NCBI GenBank assembly: GCA_964017235.1 | Contig: OZ024930.1 | Coordinates: 155,000,221 to 155,064,220 of the forward strand | DNA: 64,000 nucleotides | Source of the DNA: Sabellastarte sp. h YS-2021 | Lineage: Eukaryota; Annelida; Polychaeta; Sabellida; Sabellidae | Direction of reading: 5' to 3' | Shown here: positions 1 through 12,721 of the stretch, one piece after another | How the letters are laid out: each line of letters opens with the position of its first letter | How positions within the stretch are numbered: the first letter of the stretch is position 1 | Translations under genes and position numbers: made by a program | The notes under the pieces: model-generated | Databases searched by the model: none | What the model was told of the DNA's origin: nothing | The model's input: the letters and a program-made list of their open reading frames with translations, nothing else

Positions 1-1854
1 TGTTACATGTTGTGATGCTTGTTAATATGCAGATAATGCAGGCAGGTTGCATAAATATGTTATAGGTAAACAATCTGCTGAAGCTTTACAGTCTTTTAGT
101 GGTGGTTATGAGGGCCAGAGTATAATTGATGTGTATACTGATTATTATGCTTATAGTCAGTATGTAGGTGGTAAAAATGTGACAGATGTTGATGATGGTC
201 TTGTTACTGCTGTAGGGCCCGACTGTTGGTCCTCAATCTTCTGTAATTTTGGACAAACATACACTTATATCGCGTTTAGGTGGTGAACTCTTCAGTGAAG
301 AGGGAACTCACGGTACATATGGCTGGGAACAGTTTGAGTATCAGGCTGATTGCCATCAAATGTCTCCCAGTAGAAGTTCCTGTAAAAACTTGGTGGGTAT
401 TGTCGGAACCCTTGGTACTACAGAGCTTTACTCGAGTTTGAACCATTCAAACCTGGCTTGGGTGCAAGATGTAGAAGGTAACAGTGTCTGGTGCGACTCA
501 ATTAATTATGCATGTACGGTGAGTGGTTTTGAGGGTAACAAAAGTATAATTACCAGTCATTCCAGTTCATTATGCTTAAATTGTTTGGCCATGGGCACTG
601 TTAGGGATGGGTTACCAAAAATATCACTCCCACTGATGTGTATTTGAAAGGTGAACATTTAGAACTCAGGCCTGTAAGTGCTGCACATGGGATGTGTAGT
701 TGTGTTAACCCCAGCCCAGATCAAAATACTTTTTCATGTACATATAGTGATAATTCTTTTAGATTAAGTACTGGTGGCAGTAATAGTTTAAATACTGGGA
801 AATTTGGCAATATTCAATCAGTTGTCACTGATAGTAAGGTTGTAAATAGTGATATTAGTAATTTTTCATCAAATATAATACAGTCTGTTAAACGCTTCAG
901 TGCACAGCAAGCATATTGTCGTAGTACTGGTATCATCCCCTTGAATGTATGTCAATTTACACAATATAATGGATCCCAATTGTTGAACAGTACTGATATA
1001 AAATTGTGGGTTTCTCAAGCACATACATTGGTGAAAAGTACTGCCACTTCTAATTATAAACAGGTTAGACTTGTGGTCCCCTCGGGGTTGAATGTAAAAA
1101 ATTGGCGTAGGTACTTAGAACACTATGATATCATAGTACTTTGTGATTATGTGGAGTTTGGATTTCCTCTTAAAGTTGATAGGGAAATTTTTCAATTTAA
1201 TACTAAAATAGACAATCACTCTTCTGCTAGGCTCAGTAGCGAGGGGTAGACAAATATTTTAGTGAAGAAATTAAATTTGGGGCTATAGTTGGCCCCTTTC
1301 AAGCTCAACCCTTTGAAAGGATTCATGTATCACCAATAATGGCTCGCCCAAAATCGGATGGTGGCACTAGGGTCATTGTTGACCTTTCATGGCCATTAGA
1401 ATGTAGTGTCAATAGTTGTGTGCCTTTGAATAATTTTGATGGTATGGAAATTCAGTTAAAATATCCTACTGTTGATAGTTTAGTGGAAAAATTTAAAATT
1501 TATGGTCCTGATACTTTGCTGTTTAAGGTTGACCTTCAGAGAGCTTTTAGAAATCTTAGAATTTACCCAGGTGATTATGATCTTTTTGGTTTGAACTGGC
1601 GTCAGAAGACGTATGTGGATGTAGCTATGCCGATGGGATTTTGCCAAGGGGCGTCAAGCTGCCAGCTCTGTACCGACGCAGTCGCCTACCTTATGACGTC
1701 ACAACGCCATTGGATCATGGCCTACTTAGATGATCTTATAGGGGCTGCATCAACGCTCATGAATATTCATGAGGTTAAAACAACTCAGAATTCAATCAAG
1801 GACACTGCCCTACCACACTTCAATACTATTAAACGTTTCAGTGCACACAACTGA
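1..1854 (+). pseudogene. Partial, frameshifted pol (RT) of a DIRS/Ngaro-like YR retrotransposon
   Basis: The reading is broken over three frames: roughly 47-286, then 249-647, then 638-1237, then about 1247-1790. The last block is a reverse transcriptase. Motif A reads FKVDLQRAFRNLRI, motif B MGFCQGASSCQ and motif C MAYLDDLIG (around 1716-1742). The part just before it (about 1065-1240, SGLNVKNW...FGFPL) matches the equivalent segment of the intact element at 12473-19035, so the two are homologous but belong to clearly different subfamilies. A frameshift near 1237-1247 separates that segment from the RT. Coding similarity stops shortly after YLDD, so RNase H and recombinase are missing. The tail at 1823-1850 (KRFSA) resembles a piece at 886-905, which suggests an internal rearrangement. 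The left end runs off the window. This is a dead relic. Confidence 0.85.
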
Positions 1855-3676
1855 CCACACATGTACACCACCAGTTAAAAATACCATAAACCCCCTCCCA
1901 GGACTGAAGTTCTGTGCTACTTTTCAAACGCATCATAATACACAGTCCAAAAGGGGAGTTTAGGCAGCTACTTTATTAATATCTTGGAGTGTGGCTTGTA
2001 AGATTGTAGCCTTTTGTATAACAGTAACTGTGACATGGGTATTTTGATTAGCAGTAAATGGTCATTCAATGCAACAGAGCTTTTAAAATAACTTCTTAAA
2101 GCATTAGTATCCCCATACAGTAATACTTTTATTTGAATATCACTTAAATGGGGACTGTGTACATATAACTTCAAAGTAGTCAATAACTTGTAGAATTGTT
2201 GGACATTAATGAATAATAACAGTTAACATTGATGTACTGATAATCATTGTTGTAATAATAAATTAACTTGCTAATTTTAACATGAATAAAGCATAAAAAT
2301 TTCAATTTTCAAAGTTTAGATTCAAAGTTTAGATTTCCTCACATTTCTGCATGGATCTCTAAGAAGCTCTGCAAAAATACCTTTCTAATGATGCTTGTAA
2401 CATATTTAAAAGATACACAATTTCATAACATTAACAAAATAATTGGCACTTGTTGATGTATTTGTAAGCTAATTATACATAGTAATTGGCCCTGGGAATA
2501 CAATAAAATATATCCCGGTCTGTAAATAGCTTGTAGTGGATAGTAAATTTAGAATTTAAATATGCTGATATTGAGTTTACTCACATCATGAATTGTAACT
2601 TAAGACATTGGAGCTCCATACATGTGTACATACATTTAGGAACAATAATGTCATAAATATCACTGCATGCTCAACCAGTGTGGCATTTAAAGACACTGTT
2701 GTAACATTAAAGCATTCCCAGTGACGTATCCTGATATATCTCAATTTCCAAATCAGTCTCCAAAGTATTGTTGGATTTTACGTTCTCTTTTTCCAGTTGG
2801 TGTGGCCAATTTAATATGAGGCAGACTTCAATAAAAACATCCAAATCCATAAATGTATAGGGCTTTATTTTATATTGTTCTTTATAAAGAGCAAATATAT
2901 TGTATATAAAGTTATATACAACTGAACTCACTCCTACTTTTCTAACTTCCCTTAGAAGACCTAATCATTCTGTACACCCCCTTTTCTCTCTTCGTCTCCC
3001 ATCTTCATGTCTAACTGGTAAAATGACCCTCCCCAACCATTTTATACTGTTTTTGTTTGAGGAAACCCTTTACCCCGGTTTGCTACTCAGTGGTATTCTA
3101 CACTGGCTCTGGGAACCCAAAGGAAGTCCAGTACCAGGAACCCTCAGATGCCCATCAGCAGTACGTAGCCCAAAGATGCCCACCACCGGAAGCCCAAAGA
3201 TGCCCAAATTTTAATGAATCTTCACATCATTGTGACATCAAAACATAATCGACCTTTCTATGTTACATCAAAGATAAATCTGCCTTTGTCGTCAAATCTT
3301 ATAATTGCAATTAGTGGTCAGATTTAAACATAATTATACTTTTCTTTTTACCTCAAAGAATAAGCCGCTTGAAGCACCAAATCTTGTTATTTCAATTCCT
3401 CATTAGATCAAAACATAATTCATAGAATTTAAGCCATTTAATTTTAGTATCAATTTTGAAAAGCTTAAGTTAGGGGTTTTTGTTTCTAATGTGAACTTAT
3501 TTGAACAATAAAAAGAGGGAAGAGAGGCTTTGGTCTTCTTATCTCAAACGTGTGGGTGCGGACTTTTGTCCTACAAAACAAAATAAATTGAAAAGGGGCT
3601 TCTATCTGGGCGAGGATAGGGGTGGGGTCGGATGGGGGATACTCATATATATCCGTTCCTGCAGGGAAACAAAATC
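1855..3676. other. AT-rich intergenic stretch, no gene seen
   Basis: Only short unsupported ORFs occur here. A pyrimidine-rich patch lies at about 2930-3020, and a short stretch near 3120-3200 repeats the words cagatgccc and agatgccca. I see no RNA gene or clear transposon terminus. Confidence 0.5.
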
Positions 3677-3835
3677 CTCAGTGGCCTAGTGGTTAGCAAG
3701 TTTGGCATCTAACACCAGGCAGTCACCTCTGTGTGAGTTTGACTCCCACAAGTGGTAATGATGTGGACTTGCCCCAATAAAATGCTGGTTGTTGAACAAG
3801 ACATAAATCCCAACTTTGGCCTTTGGCAAGGAAAC
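3677..3835 (+). repeat. tRNA-derived SINE, family A
   Basis: The head reads cctcagtggcctagtggtta, which resembles a pol III A box. About 45 bp later gtttgactcccac resembles a B box (GGTTCGANTCC). The same head, spacing and following text (acaagtg...aatg.tg) recur at 44643, 59826 and, reversed, at 51900. The body ends near a 'ccaactttggcctttg' segment that also recurs in the other copies. It is not a functional tRNA gene, because no acceptor stem closes. Confidence 0.75.
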
Positions 3836-4087
3836 ACGGTCATGCCTAATTTTGCTTTCTAATATTCTGTTTATGTTGCACTTAAATGTCTCGGAACAGT
3901 TGTTTTGTTTTCTTTGAAATACCAACCTGATCAACCATCTTTAGAATTCTATCAATGAATGATACTGCTATCTGCCCATGTCATACAAGACACACTGGTT
4001 CATACTGTGTACTATGAACGAGAGGAAAGATATAACTACAACATGGGAGTAAAACACATAAAATAATTGTCACTACACTTCTTACAA

Positions 4088-4345
4088 AATTTAACAAACA
4101 ACTAGAAAGCTTTCCTAAAGTGCAGACCTCCAGACAGGCAGCTAAGTATCCTCATATTGTAATTTCAACCGAATTCTGAAAATTCAGGGTTTCTTTTTTT
4201 TCGTACCCAGAATGCAAACTGGATATTTCCCAAGATGAAATGACTTCTTCTTTTGGTCAGGCCCTATATACATAAAAAATAATAAGATTTCTTCACCAAT
4301 TTTGGAGTAATAATGAATGAATGCACCCAAAAATATAATCTTTGT
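4088..4345 (+). repeat. Interspersed repeat family D
   Basis: Shared blocks are an 'actagaaagc...gtgcagacctcca' head, a 'ccagaatg' block, then 'tcttcttttggtcaggccct' and a region reading like 'catgaagatc.gttcat'. Copies occur at 19099, 38470, 38665 and reversed at 47480. No protein is encoded. The class (SINE or MITE) is undecided. Confidence 0.6.
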
Positions 4346-4708
4346 AGAGGTAATAAAGTTATGACAAAAACGGAAGCATGAACAGGCCCGAAGAAATGAA
4401 AAAGTGGGGTTCTATTTTATACCCGTATATTTCCTGTGTGTTGAAATGATCTTTATGAGCAATAAAATAACAGCAGTTTTGTAATTGTATACTGTATGGT
4501 TTTACAAGCAACATCACCATGTAAACCAATGACACAGCTGCACACAAAGAATCTAACCACACACTCAACCAAACATTCACTCAATCATTTTGTTCATTAT
4601 CAATCTAAACTGGGTCAAAGCATTTTATCCCATTAATTGGTGAAAAAGAAAGGAAGCAGGAACTTGAACCTACAGAAGGCCTCTTCCCAATGCCCTTGAG
4701 ATGGTGTC

Positions 4709-4935
4709 ACCAAATAGAGAGGAAGTCAGGATTGGGTTGGGGCAGAATGTCGGTGTGATAGTTTTATTGAACCCCTTAATGACCTTGATACTGTATCACC
4801 AAATATGGGAAGTCAGGATTGGGTTGGTGCAAGATATCACTGTCACAGTTTTACTGAATCTCTCACATCACATTGACACTGTGTTACCAAATAGGGAGGA
4901 GGTCAAGATTAGTTTGGAATAGAATGTCGGTGCAA
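4709..4935. repeat. Tandem repeat, about 88-89 bp unit, 2.6 copies
   Basis: The phrase accaaata begins at 4709, 4798 and 4886. Each is followed by 'gaagtcaggattgggttgg' or a close variant and then a 'gtcggtgtgatagttttattgaa' type segment. Units are diverged, so the array is old. Confidence 0.8.
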
Positions 4936-4996
4936 TATATTTACAGATTTTTACTGTTGGCACAACTTGAACAAAAAGCTCTTTATTCTGCTGCTT

Positions 4997-5042
4997 ATTA
5001 AAGGTGTAATAGCAATAATATTAAAGGTGTAATAGCAATAAT
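4997..5042. repeat. Perfect 23-bp tandem duplication
   Basis: The unit starting attaaaggtgtaatag is present twice head to tail (4997-5019 and 5020-5042) with no difference. Confidence 0.9.
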
Positions 5043-5399
5043 TTCTCTGGAGTCAAATATGCATTGCCACAATCAGTATAGGCGCTCCCCAAGAAACAAC
5101 CAATAAACTCATCATTATATGAGTATTGATGGGCGACAATGAAATTTCTGCAGAAAATCAGTTGCTAACATTGGACGAATCAACCTATAGTTTACAATAA
5201 TATGTTTTCTCATCAGTGATCCTTTTTACTTAGATGTTGACCTTATAGTTCACATTACTTTTGTGCCATTTTGAAATCTATTTATCAAGCCAAAAATACA
5301 TTTAAAATATGTACATATACACTTGACACCATAATAAAGACTAATACATGAAAGAGGAGTGGCATTTAAAGAGTGGCCGAAAACTAAAGCAAACAATGA

Positions 5400-5640
5400 G
5401 GGGCCACAGTCGTGCAGTGGTAACACACTCACCTCCCACCTCTGAGGTTGGTGGTTTGAACCCCGGACCGTATGTGGGAAAAGTTGGCACTTGCTTACCG
5501 ATGGTCAGCAGTATACAGTACAGAACCTTGATCAACTGTATTTACAGGTTTCCTCTGCTTTCCTCTTTTCCTCTACCCGTCGTGATATGACCTAGACAGT
5601 GTTGAAAGCGATGTTAAAACCCAAATAAATAAATAGGTAA
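5400..5640 (+). repeat. tRNA-derived SINE, family B (near full length)
   Basis: The tRNA-like head is ggccacagtcgtgcagtggt, followed by a B-box-like ggtttgaaccccgg. The body contains 'cagtatacagtacagaacct' and 'cgtcgtgatatgacctag'. The 3' end reads 'tgttgaaagcgatgttaaaa' and then an aaataaataaata tail. Reverse copies occur at 51409-51636 and 46010-46255, with fragments elsewhere. This is the best-preserved plus-strand copy in the window. Confidence 0.85.
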
Positions 5641-5645
5641 ATAAA

Positions 5646-8524
5646 CAAAGCATACAACGAATATAAATTCTGATAATTAGGGATCATTGATAAATTTCTG
5701 AAAAATAGCTATATGTTGATAAGTCACATCCCAATCTTAATGGTAATTTCAAGAAAAAAATCATTATCACCAATTATGTCTTGGCCACAACATTCAATGC
5801 GGTCCTTTCTGTATATATTTGATTTTTTACAGTTTCATCCTTATGCTTCAGAAAAGAGACATTGTATCTGGCTAGCGCACACTGAAGAAAAAGATGCCCC
5901 GTTTATCCATCTTGTCGCCACATTCACACCTCCAGCTTGCAGAGTTTTAAAAAGCTCGTGAGAGGTCACAAGGGGCTTTTCAAACATTTCACACAAGTGG
6001 TCCCAAATGCAAATTGTGTTCTGTGTAGTGACGGAAACATCCTAATCCGAATCCCGGTGAACTGTGCTTAAGGCATCCCACCAAGACAACAACTGTACCA
6101 CAATAATCCAAAACAAAAAAAATACAGGGGGTGTTTGTTTTTAGCTCATTACCCCAACATGGCACGATGTGACCTACGTATTATATAAGCCCCCAAAACA
6201 TTGATCTAATCTATTGGCAGGATACATAAAACTTATTGTTATGTCAAAGCATATTTGAATCAAAGATACCCACTGTAATATACAAGTATAACAAATATGT
6301 ATTAAGTGTCCAAGGTAATGACTGAATAAAAGTAAGCTTCTATATGATGTTAATTTCTTGCAAACAAATAATAACATTTGCACTATATAACAAATGATAT
6401 TTCCTCTGTTTGTACCCCACTTTTGATTGGGCTTATAAAACTGTGACACCTCATGCACACAGATCTGGATTGCTGGGGATATTGACCAGAAAAGCTTATT
6501 TGTTACGAGAAAAAGGCAATTTAAGGGAGGGGTAATGAAAGGGTTACTTTGATTTTGAAGGCCCCCTTCAAAGCTAACCCAACTACATCAATTACAGCAG
6601 CGCTGTATTATTGATCTTCTCAGATTTCTTGGGTGCCAGGCATATCACGTGATTTGTGACGTCATCACTATTGGGCCAGATCTCTATTGGTATGTTGTGC
6701 ATGGGTATTGCTGACTTTGTTGGATATGAGTTAGGGAATTTCTGCATTGGCAAGGGTTTTAGAAAAGCTGGATTTTAGGCTTGATTTGTGTCATTTAAAA
6801 GTGATTTTTAGTGCAAATAATAGGAAGTTTAAAGGTTGTGCATACGGGATATCTGTTGAAGTGCAAAACAATATATATATGTGGTAAGTAATTGACAAAG
6901 CTATCACTATTTTTTTGTGTTTTATATAGTTTATAAATTGTATTGAATGTACCATATATTAAAGGTGATGGCCATAACTAATGCCATAATTTATTATTTA
7001 CATGAACCGAATTATAAATTTTTATGTCATAATTGCATGTCACATTAATTGGGATACCATGTTTGTAACACCCTTGATCCAATTGGGATTTATGTCATAT
7101 CTTCAACTTTCAATTTCTGTTATGAGAAAGTGCGTTATGCTTTTAACATTTCATTTTCTGTTGATTCAGAAATTTTATTAATTGATGAGTATTTTCGAAG
7201 TCATAAATTTAGGATATGAAATTGACCAAATATAATGCTACTGATTCATATTAAACAGTGATTTTCATATACGATGCTTGCTTTGGCTTGAAACAATATT
7301 AAAGTGACACTGGCTAAAGAACCCTTCATGCACTACGTAAGTGCCTTTGAGAAATCACTGTAAAGCCGGGAATGTGTAATTAACCAGAGTGTATAAATAT
7401 CCCCAGTGAGGAAACTCCCTTCTATTCCCTTGACTTATGCAAAATGTTTTGTAGATCTATGTTTTTTCTGGCTACATTGTGTCTCTTATACTCCCCTGAT
7501 GTAAAATTGTCACAGATTAAGAATTGTTTTCTGTTTAGGTTATGGCCAAGTAAGTGGTCAATAAGTCCATACTTTTGAAACATTGGACATATGCTTAGCC
7601 ATTAACTTATATTACCTTTAAAGGGTGTCTCCCAGGGGAGAGTTTCAGGTTACTAACTCGTTACTGCATGAAGCTTTAAAGATGCATTTACTTTATTTAT
7701 TAGAGCTGCATGTATAAAAGCCAAAATACATTAAAGAGTGCATGATTATTGTTCATGTATAAACATTTATGCAAAACTTTTAAATGCATGAACATCCTCC
7801 CAGCTGTAGTGTAAATATTTCGACCCAGTAAACTGCTTTTTAACTGTTAATAGTATTTTGAACATTTATTAACAGTTGGCAAATATGTATGACATACATA
7901 AACATGTAAGAGAAATGGCATTTTGACAGCTGAATAAAAAGTTCTCATTCATGCCTTACAATGTTATTTTTCCAGATTTAATTTGAGGTTTCAAATAAGA
8001 GCAGATTCTGTCAGATTGAATAAGTGATTCATGCCTTACAAGGAAGTTTTCCTTACTAAGAGCAATTGCAGTGCCGTCAGCACAATTAGTATTACACAAG
8101 ACTATCATCAAGCTGCTAAAACTACTAAAACGTCTTTTAATAAATCAGACCAAGTGCTGCTGACATGAATCTGTACTTACTTGCCATTCATTAGTAATTC
8201 AGCATCATTAGATGTCATAAAGTAATCTCGCACTAGAAGAAAAAATGGTAAGCTTTTGAATTGGCCACCTTGAGACAGCCAGCAACACATAAATGCACTC
8301 AATGACAGAACAATTCTCTTGAACATTGTGTCTACTGTGTGTCTTGTTGCTCAAGTTATGGCTAGGTCACACATTTCCCAATGCTCACATCATATTTGAT
8401 TTCCACTTGACAACCTTGTTCTTATGGCTTCCAAAACAGACCCCTATATCCAGGTGGTACTTGTTGGAAGTACAAAACTTCTCAGAGTATCCATCTTGCC
8501 CTCCTTCACCCCTCAAGCACTTAT
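5646..8524. other. Intergenic, no gene seen
   Basis: AT-rich DNA with only short, unsupported ORFs. The one notable point is a compact pair of palindromic transcription-factor sites at 6644-6664, listed separately. Confidence 0.5.
6644..6664. promoter_or_regulatory. Adjacent E-box palindrome and CRE (possible enhancer or promoter)
   Basis: ATCACGTGAT (6644-6653) is a 10-bp palindrome containing the bHLH-type CACGTG core. Three bases later TGACGTCA (6657-6664) is a perfect CREB/ATF site. Two intact palindromes this close are unusual in AT-rich DNA. No coding exon was found next to them, so the regulatory role is an inference. Confidence 0.35.
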
Positions 8525-10525
8525 ATTCTAATCTAATCTACTGCTTTGCAGGCACAATATCTTCCCTACAAAGGGGAACTCAGTGCGCTGACTTAACAAA
8601 ATCATTCTCATAAAGAAAGTCAAGGGGTGTTCAAGGTCAGTAATCCAGAGTTGTGGGTGTGACCAAGAGGGAAGGAAACTAAGCTGGAAAACTAGAATTA
8701 AAGAGACGGATTTTGAGGTGTTTCCTGAAAGATGTGACAGAGGGGCTATTTCTTATTTGGAAGGGGAAGGAGTTCCAGAGAACTGGGGCATAGTGACTGA
8801 AAGAATTGGAGAAATGTTTGACTGATTTATGAACCTTACGGTCGAAAGTGGGAGTGTGAAGGAATTTGAGTTTCGGGGTACTTCGCCTTGTGTTCCTGGA
8901 AGAAGTGTAGGGATGAATTAATTCTCTAAGGTAAACTGGTTCACCCTGGTTGAGAGTTTTGTATGTGATGAGACCAATTTTAAATTGTATCCTGTATTTG
9001 ATGGGGAGCCAATGCAGTTTTTTTAATAGAGGGGTAATGTGACAGTATTTGGAGGACCGGGTGACAACCCTACAGAGTGAGTTTTGGATTAACTGCAATC
9101 TTCTTAACTCAAAATCTGTAAGTGATAAGAATAAGGAATTGCAGTAGTCCAGTCTGCTGCTCACCAAAGCATTTGCTAGAAGAACTGATGTGTTAAGGTC
9201 TAAGAGGGGACGGATTCTATAGAGGTCTCTCGCATGAACTCTGGTGGACTTTATGACCTGTGACACATGGTCTGAGAATGAAAAATTGGAGTCGAACACC
9301 ACTCCAAGGTTCCTAACACTTTGTGCTGGTGAGGCCTGATTGCTGAGAATATTGATCGGAAAGTGAGGAAGGAGTTGTTTACGGTTGTTTTTGAAGCCTA
9401 TCAGGATAAACTCAGTTTTCTCAGGATTGAGTTTTAATTTGTTTGCAGACATGAAATTTTGAATGTCGCTTAGACAGGTTTTTAGTTTTTGTATAGAGTG
9501 AGAGAAGTTTGTTGGTGTTAGTGTTATGTATAGCTGAGTGTCATCGGTGTAGAAATGGTGGTTTATACTACTGTGAGAGTGAATGATTGAACTAATTGGG
9601 TTAGTGTAGAGGGAAAACAGAATTGGACCAAGGACGGAGCCCTGGGGGACCCCATACTGGAGGGCAGCAGGATGGGACAGTGTATTACCTACCTTGACCG
9701 AGTGTGTCCTTCCTGACAGGTATGATTTGAACCAGCCAAGTGCTAGTTTGCTGATACCGTAGTGAACGTTAAGCCTGTCTTGGAGAATGGTGTGGTCAAT
9801 GGTATCAAATGCGGCTGACAGATCCAAGAGGGTGAGGGCTGTGACAGACCCTTTGGCCATATTGAGGAGAATGTCATTGTGGATATTAAGGAGAGCACTT
9901 TCAGTTGAATGATGTTTTCTATATGCTGATTGAAAGGTAGTCATAAGGCCAGCTTCGTCAAGGTGAGTTTGTAACTGGACTGCCACTACCCTTTCAAGTA
10001 TCTTTGAAATGAAGTTCAGATTGGAGACAGGCCTATAGTTTTTAAGAATTTCTTTGTCTAATAATGATTTTTTGAGGATGGGGGTAACATGGGCCTGCTT
10101 GACGAAATTGGGGCACTTCCCTTGTTCAAGGGAAGCATTAATTATTGAAGTAATGGGAGTAATGAGAATATCCAAATAATCAAGAACAAGAAAAGTGGGC
10201 CAAGGGTCAAGGGAACATGATTTACTTGGAGATTTCATTATGATTTTAGTTACTTGATCCTCAGTAACAGTAGAGAAGGTGGAAAGCACTGGGGGAGGAG
10301 AGTCTGGGGCGATGTGTTGTGACTTCTGGGAGATAGGAAAAGTTGAACGTAGTTTTTCAATTTTTTCTGAGAAGAACTCCACAAATCTGTCGGCCAGGAG
10401 CCGAGGGGGATTTATCGATGGTAGCATGGCTGGGAGTCTGTGTAACACATCGCCAAGGACTCGCCATAATTTTTTTGGGTCATGATGGTTATCCTTAGCT
10501 TTAACATCTTGATAAGTCCACAAGG
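8525..10525 (-). mobile_element. 5'-truncated CR1-like LINE, copy 1
   Basis: A minus-strand non-LTR retrotransposon retains only the linker, reverse transcriptase and C-terminal part of ORF2, followed by a 3' UTR of about 150 bp (8525-8678). The UTR contains 'gtcagcgcactgag' (read on the minus strand) and ends in attag-like repeats, in keeping with CR1/L2-type tails. The endonuclease half is absent. Coding similarity begins abruptly at about 10525, as expected from incomplete target-primed reverse transcription. Confidence 0.85.
8679..10523 (-). pseudogene. LINE ORF2 fragment: reverse transcriptase (614 codons open)
   Basis: The open frame covers the segment before the RT (LLADRFVEFFSEKI near residue 43), the finger motif NYRPVSNLNFISKILERVV (162-180), motif A LLDLSAAFDTIDH (232-244), motif B YGVPQGSVLGP (290-300) and motif C. 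After the RT comes KKLHWLP and a C-terminal APVLWNSFP...SVTSFRKHLK...LF block typical of CR1/L2-like elements. Motif C reads FYTDD at 324-328 instead of the usual FYADD. No in-frame stop is present over 614 codons, so this copy is fairly young. It lacks the endonuclease and a real start, because the first Met is simply the first one after the truncation. The calling is sure for the clade group but not for the exact family. Confidence 0.88.
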
Positions 10526-10863
10526 CTTACAAGTGACTGGCAGGTGAATGTAAACAAGCCATAAAACATCAAATACAGTGTTTCAGTGGAGAAAATTCTC
10601 AGTGTGATGTATTAATATCAGATCCTTTTGTATAAATTTTTGCTCAATTGTAGAAACACTACCCTTCCACCTCTTTCACCCTATCTGAGGTTTTGTTATA
10701 AGGCTGCCTACTTGTCACTGACACCATTATGGACCCAATTTTTATGCAATTTTACACCTTATATGTCACCAATGGGATTATTTTACAATTCATGAGAAGG
10801 TTTTAAATTTTACAAAACAAAACACCTGCCAAGGAACAAACACACAGCTTGATACCAAATACA

Positions 10864-11240
10864 TTTTACCTCTGCCAAGGAGGTTTTGTAATTGGTGGCA
10901 TGAGTTTGCAAAATAACTCAAAAAAGTTATGGGCGGATTTTCCAGAATGGCACAGGAAACAAATTATTAGATTGTGATGGTGATCCAGATTAGTTTCATG
11001 AATTTAAAGGAACTTTTTTATCATTGCACTCATAAACAATATATTAGATTTGAGGTATTGGTGGAGAAATGTGGTCTCTGCGTGGTCTTGTCACACAATG
11101 TAATCTTATCAAACTTTATAGCATTTAGTCTCTGTGTCAGGGGGTTGTTAAGCACAGAACCTAAACCCTAGCTAGAAATTTATCCAGCCATTGGATTGGG
11201 TGGGTTTGGACGGTGATCACTTCCGCAAAGTGAACGTGAC
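10864..11240 (+). repeat. Common animal interspersed repeat ('ctctgccaaggaggtttt' type)
   Basis: The segment opens with ctctgccaaggaggttttgt, followed by 'ataactcaaaaa.gttatggg' and a 'gattttc' block. Later it has 'ggtggagaaatgtggtctctg'. This wording is familiar from dispersed repeats in many invertebrate and vertebrate genomes. No protein is encoded, and the right boundary is uncertain. Confidence 0.5.
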
Positions 11241-11984
11241 TTTTCTCTCTCGTGATGCTAGGGTTCCTGGTGTAACAATAGCAATATCATGCAAGTCATT
11301 AAACTCATATTGTCATATGTAACTGAAAAGTGGAAATTTTCAATTGATTTTATGGGAGATTGGTAATAATTTATTAGAATAAAAATATAATCAAAATATC
11401 ACTTTTAAAACTGGAAAAGAATGCTAACTTTGATGGAAAAGACAAAGTTGTACTACATGATTTTAATCCCTTCTTAATTCGTTCTTTGTCATTAAGCAGC
11501 TTTATGTTAGCTAATGTTCCACGTTTATCTCCACAACGTGTAAAATTTTCTCCATATCAGAACTCTATATTCTGTTGGTATCCTTAAAATATGATAACTA
11601 TCTCGGCAATAAAGCAAATCCTACTGGCGTCACAGTATATGAACTTGGCCAAATTTACAAGCGGTAGGAGTAGATTTAGAAAGTCCCCATAGATTTGCGG
11701 GCTTATCTGAACTCGTTTTCATTTGTAGCAGGGTTTAACCCAGACACTGGAGCGGAAGACCATTTTTTTGTGGTGAAGGGAAATGAAGGCTTTGTTTCAT
11801 AGCTTCTATCAATAATGACCTAGCTATTGATTTGCAAAGGTTTCCTGATCAATAGCCCAGAGTCACTTCGAGCTAGAAAAAAGGATTGCCAAAAAGGAGA
11901 CAATGTCTGAAATAGAACTTCAAAAGAATTCCAACATGTATGATAATTCAAATCGATAATTTATATCTGATTATCATGATTGTA
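11241..11984. other. Intergenic, nothing recognised
   Basis: AT-rich DNA without long ORFs, repeats or RNA-like structures that I could support. Confidence 0.4.
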
Positions 11985-12472
11985 CCTCGAATACAAAATT
12001 GTTATTACCCGTGTCCATGACTGAGAATACAACTGATTATTTGTGTATATAATTGACAATACAACTGTTCATCTAGATCCCATATTACTGTGAATAAAAA
12101 CTGGTTATCTTTGTCCATCAGCGACAAAATAAACTGGTCGTATATGTCTCTCACTGAGAAGTCATCAGTGACAATACAACTTTTTAGCTATATCTATTAC
12201 TGAAAATATAAAAAAGGTTATCTATGCCTGTCACTGAAAATAAAAACAGTTGTTTTATGTTCATCTGTGATACGAAAAACTGATCATCCATATCTATTAA
12301 GGGAAATGTCTGGTTGAAAATACAAATGAGTTATCTGGGTACATCACTTAGACTGGTCAACAGTGTCTATCACTGGGAATATAAACTGATTATCTGAGTT
12401 TATCACTGACAATACAAATGATGTTCATCTGTCTCTAGAACTGAAAATACAAACTGGTTATTTGTGTCTATT
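11985..12472. repeat. Degenerate minisatellite, left part
   Basis: Units of roughly 40 bp built on 'cactgaaaatacaaactggt' and 'tatctgtgtctatcact' recur about twelve times with heavy divergence. The array is interrupted at 12473 by the YR retrotransposon and resumes for a unit or so after it at 19036-19098. Confidence 0.7.
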
Positions 12473-12667
12473 TGACGAGCACGGCCACTTCAGGGGCCTG
12501 CTGTGGCAGTTGATTCGACCTTATAAATTTAGGTACCTCCAGCATTTCCCTGGCAGGGCTTATTTCAAACTGACCAATCACTGACCAGTCAGATGACAAC
12601 ACAGCATTTAGGCGGCAGCCATTCACTTTGAATTTGGAAAGCATTGGATACAGTTGTGTAAAATATT
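12473..12667 (+). repeat. Split direct repeat A1 (left end of Ngaro-like element)
   Basis: This stretch is identical to 18073-18267 at an exact offset of 5600. It begins TGACGAGCACGG and ends GTGTAAAATATT. It contains ttataaattt and directly precedes the gag leader, so it may hold the promoter. Confidence 0.93.
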
Positions 12668-12721
12668 TCTTCGTAACCTAAGGTGATTTTATCACAGTTT
12701 TAGTCATTACAGACTCCTATT

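Noticed and set aside
3677-3760. Functional tRNA gene
   Set aside because: A- and B-box-like words are present, but no complete cloverleaf or acceptor stem closes. The segment recurs with a fixed tail, so it is a SINE.
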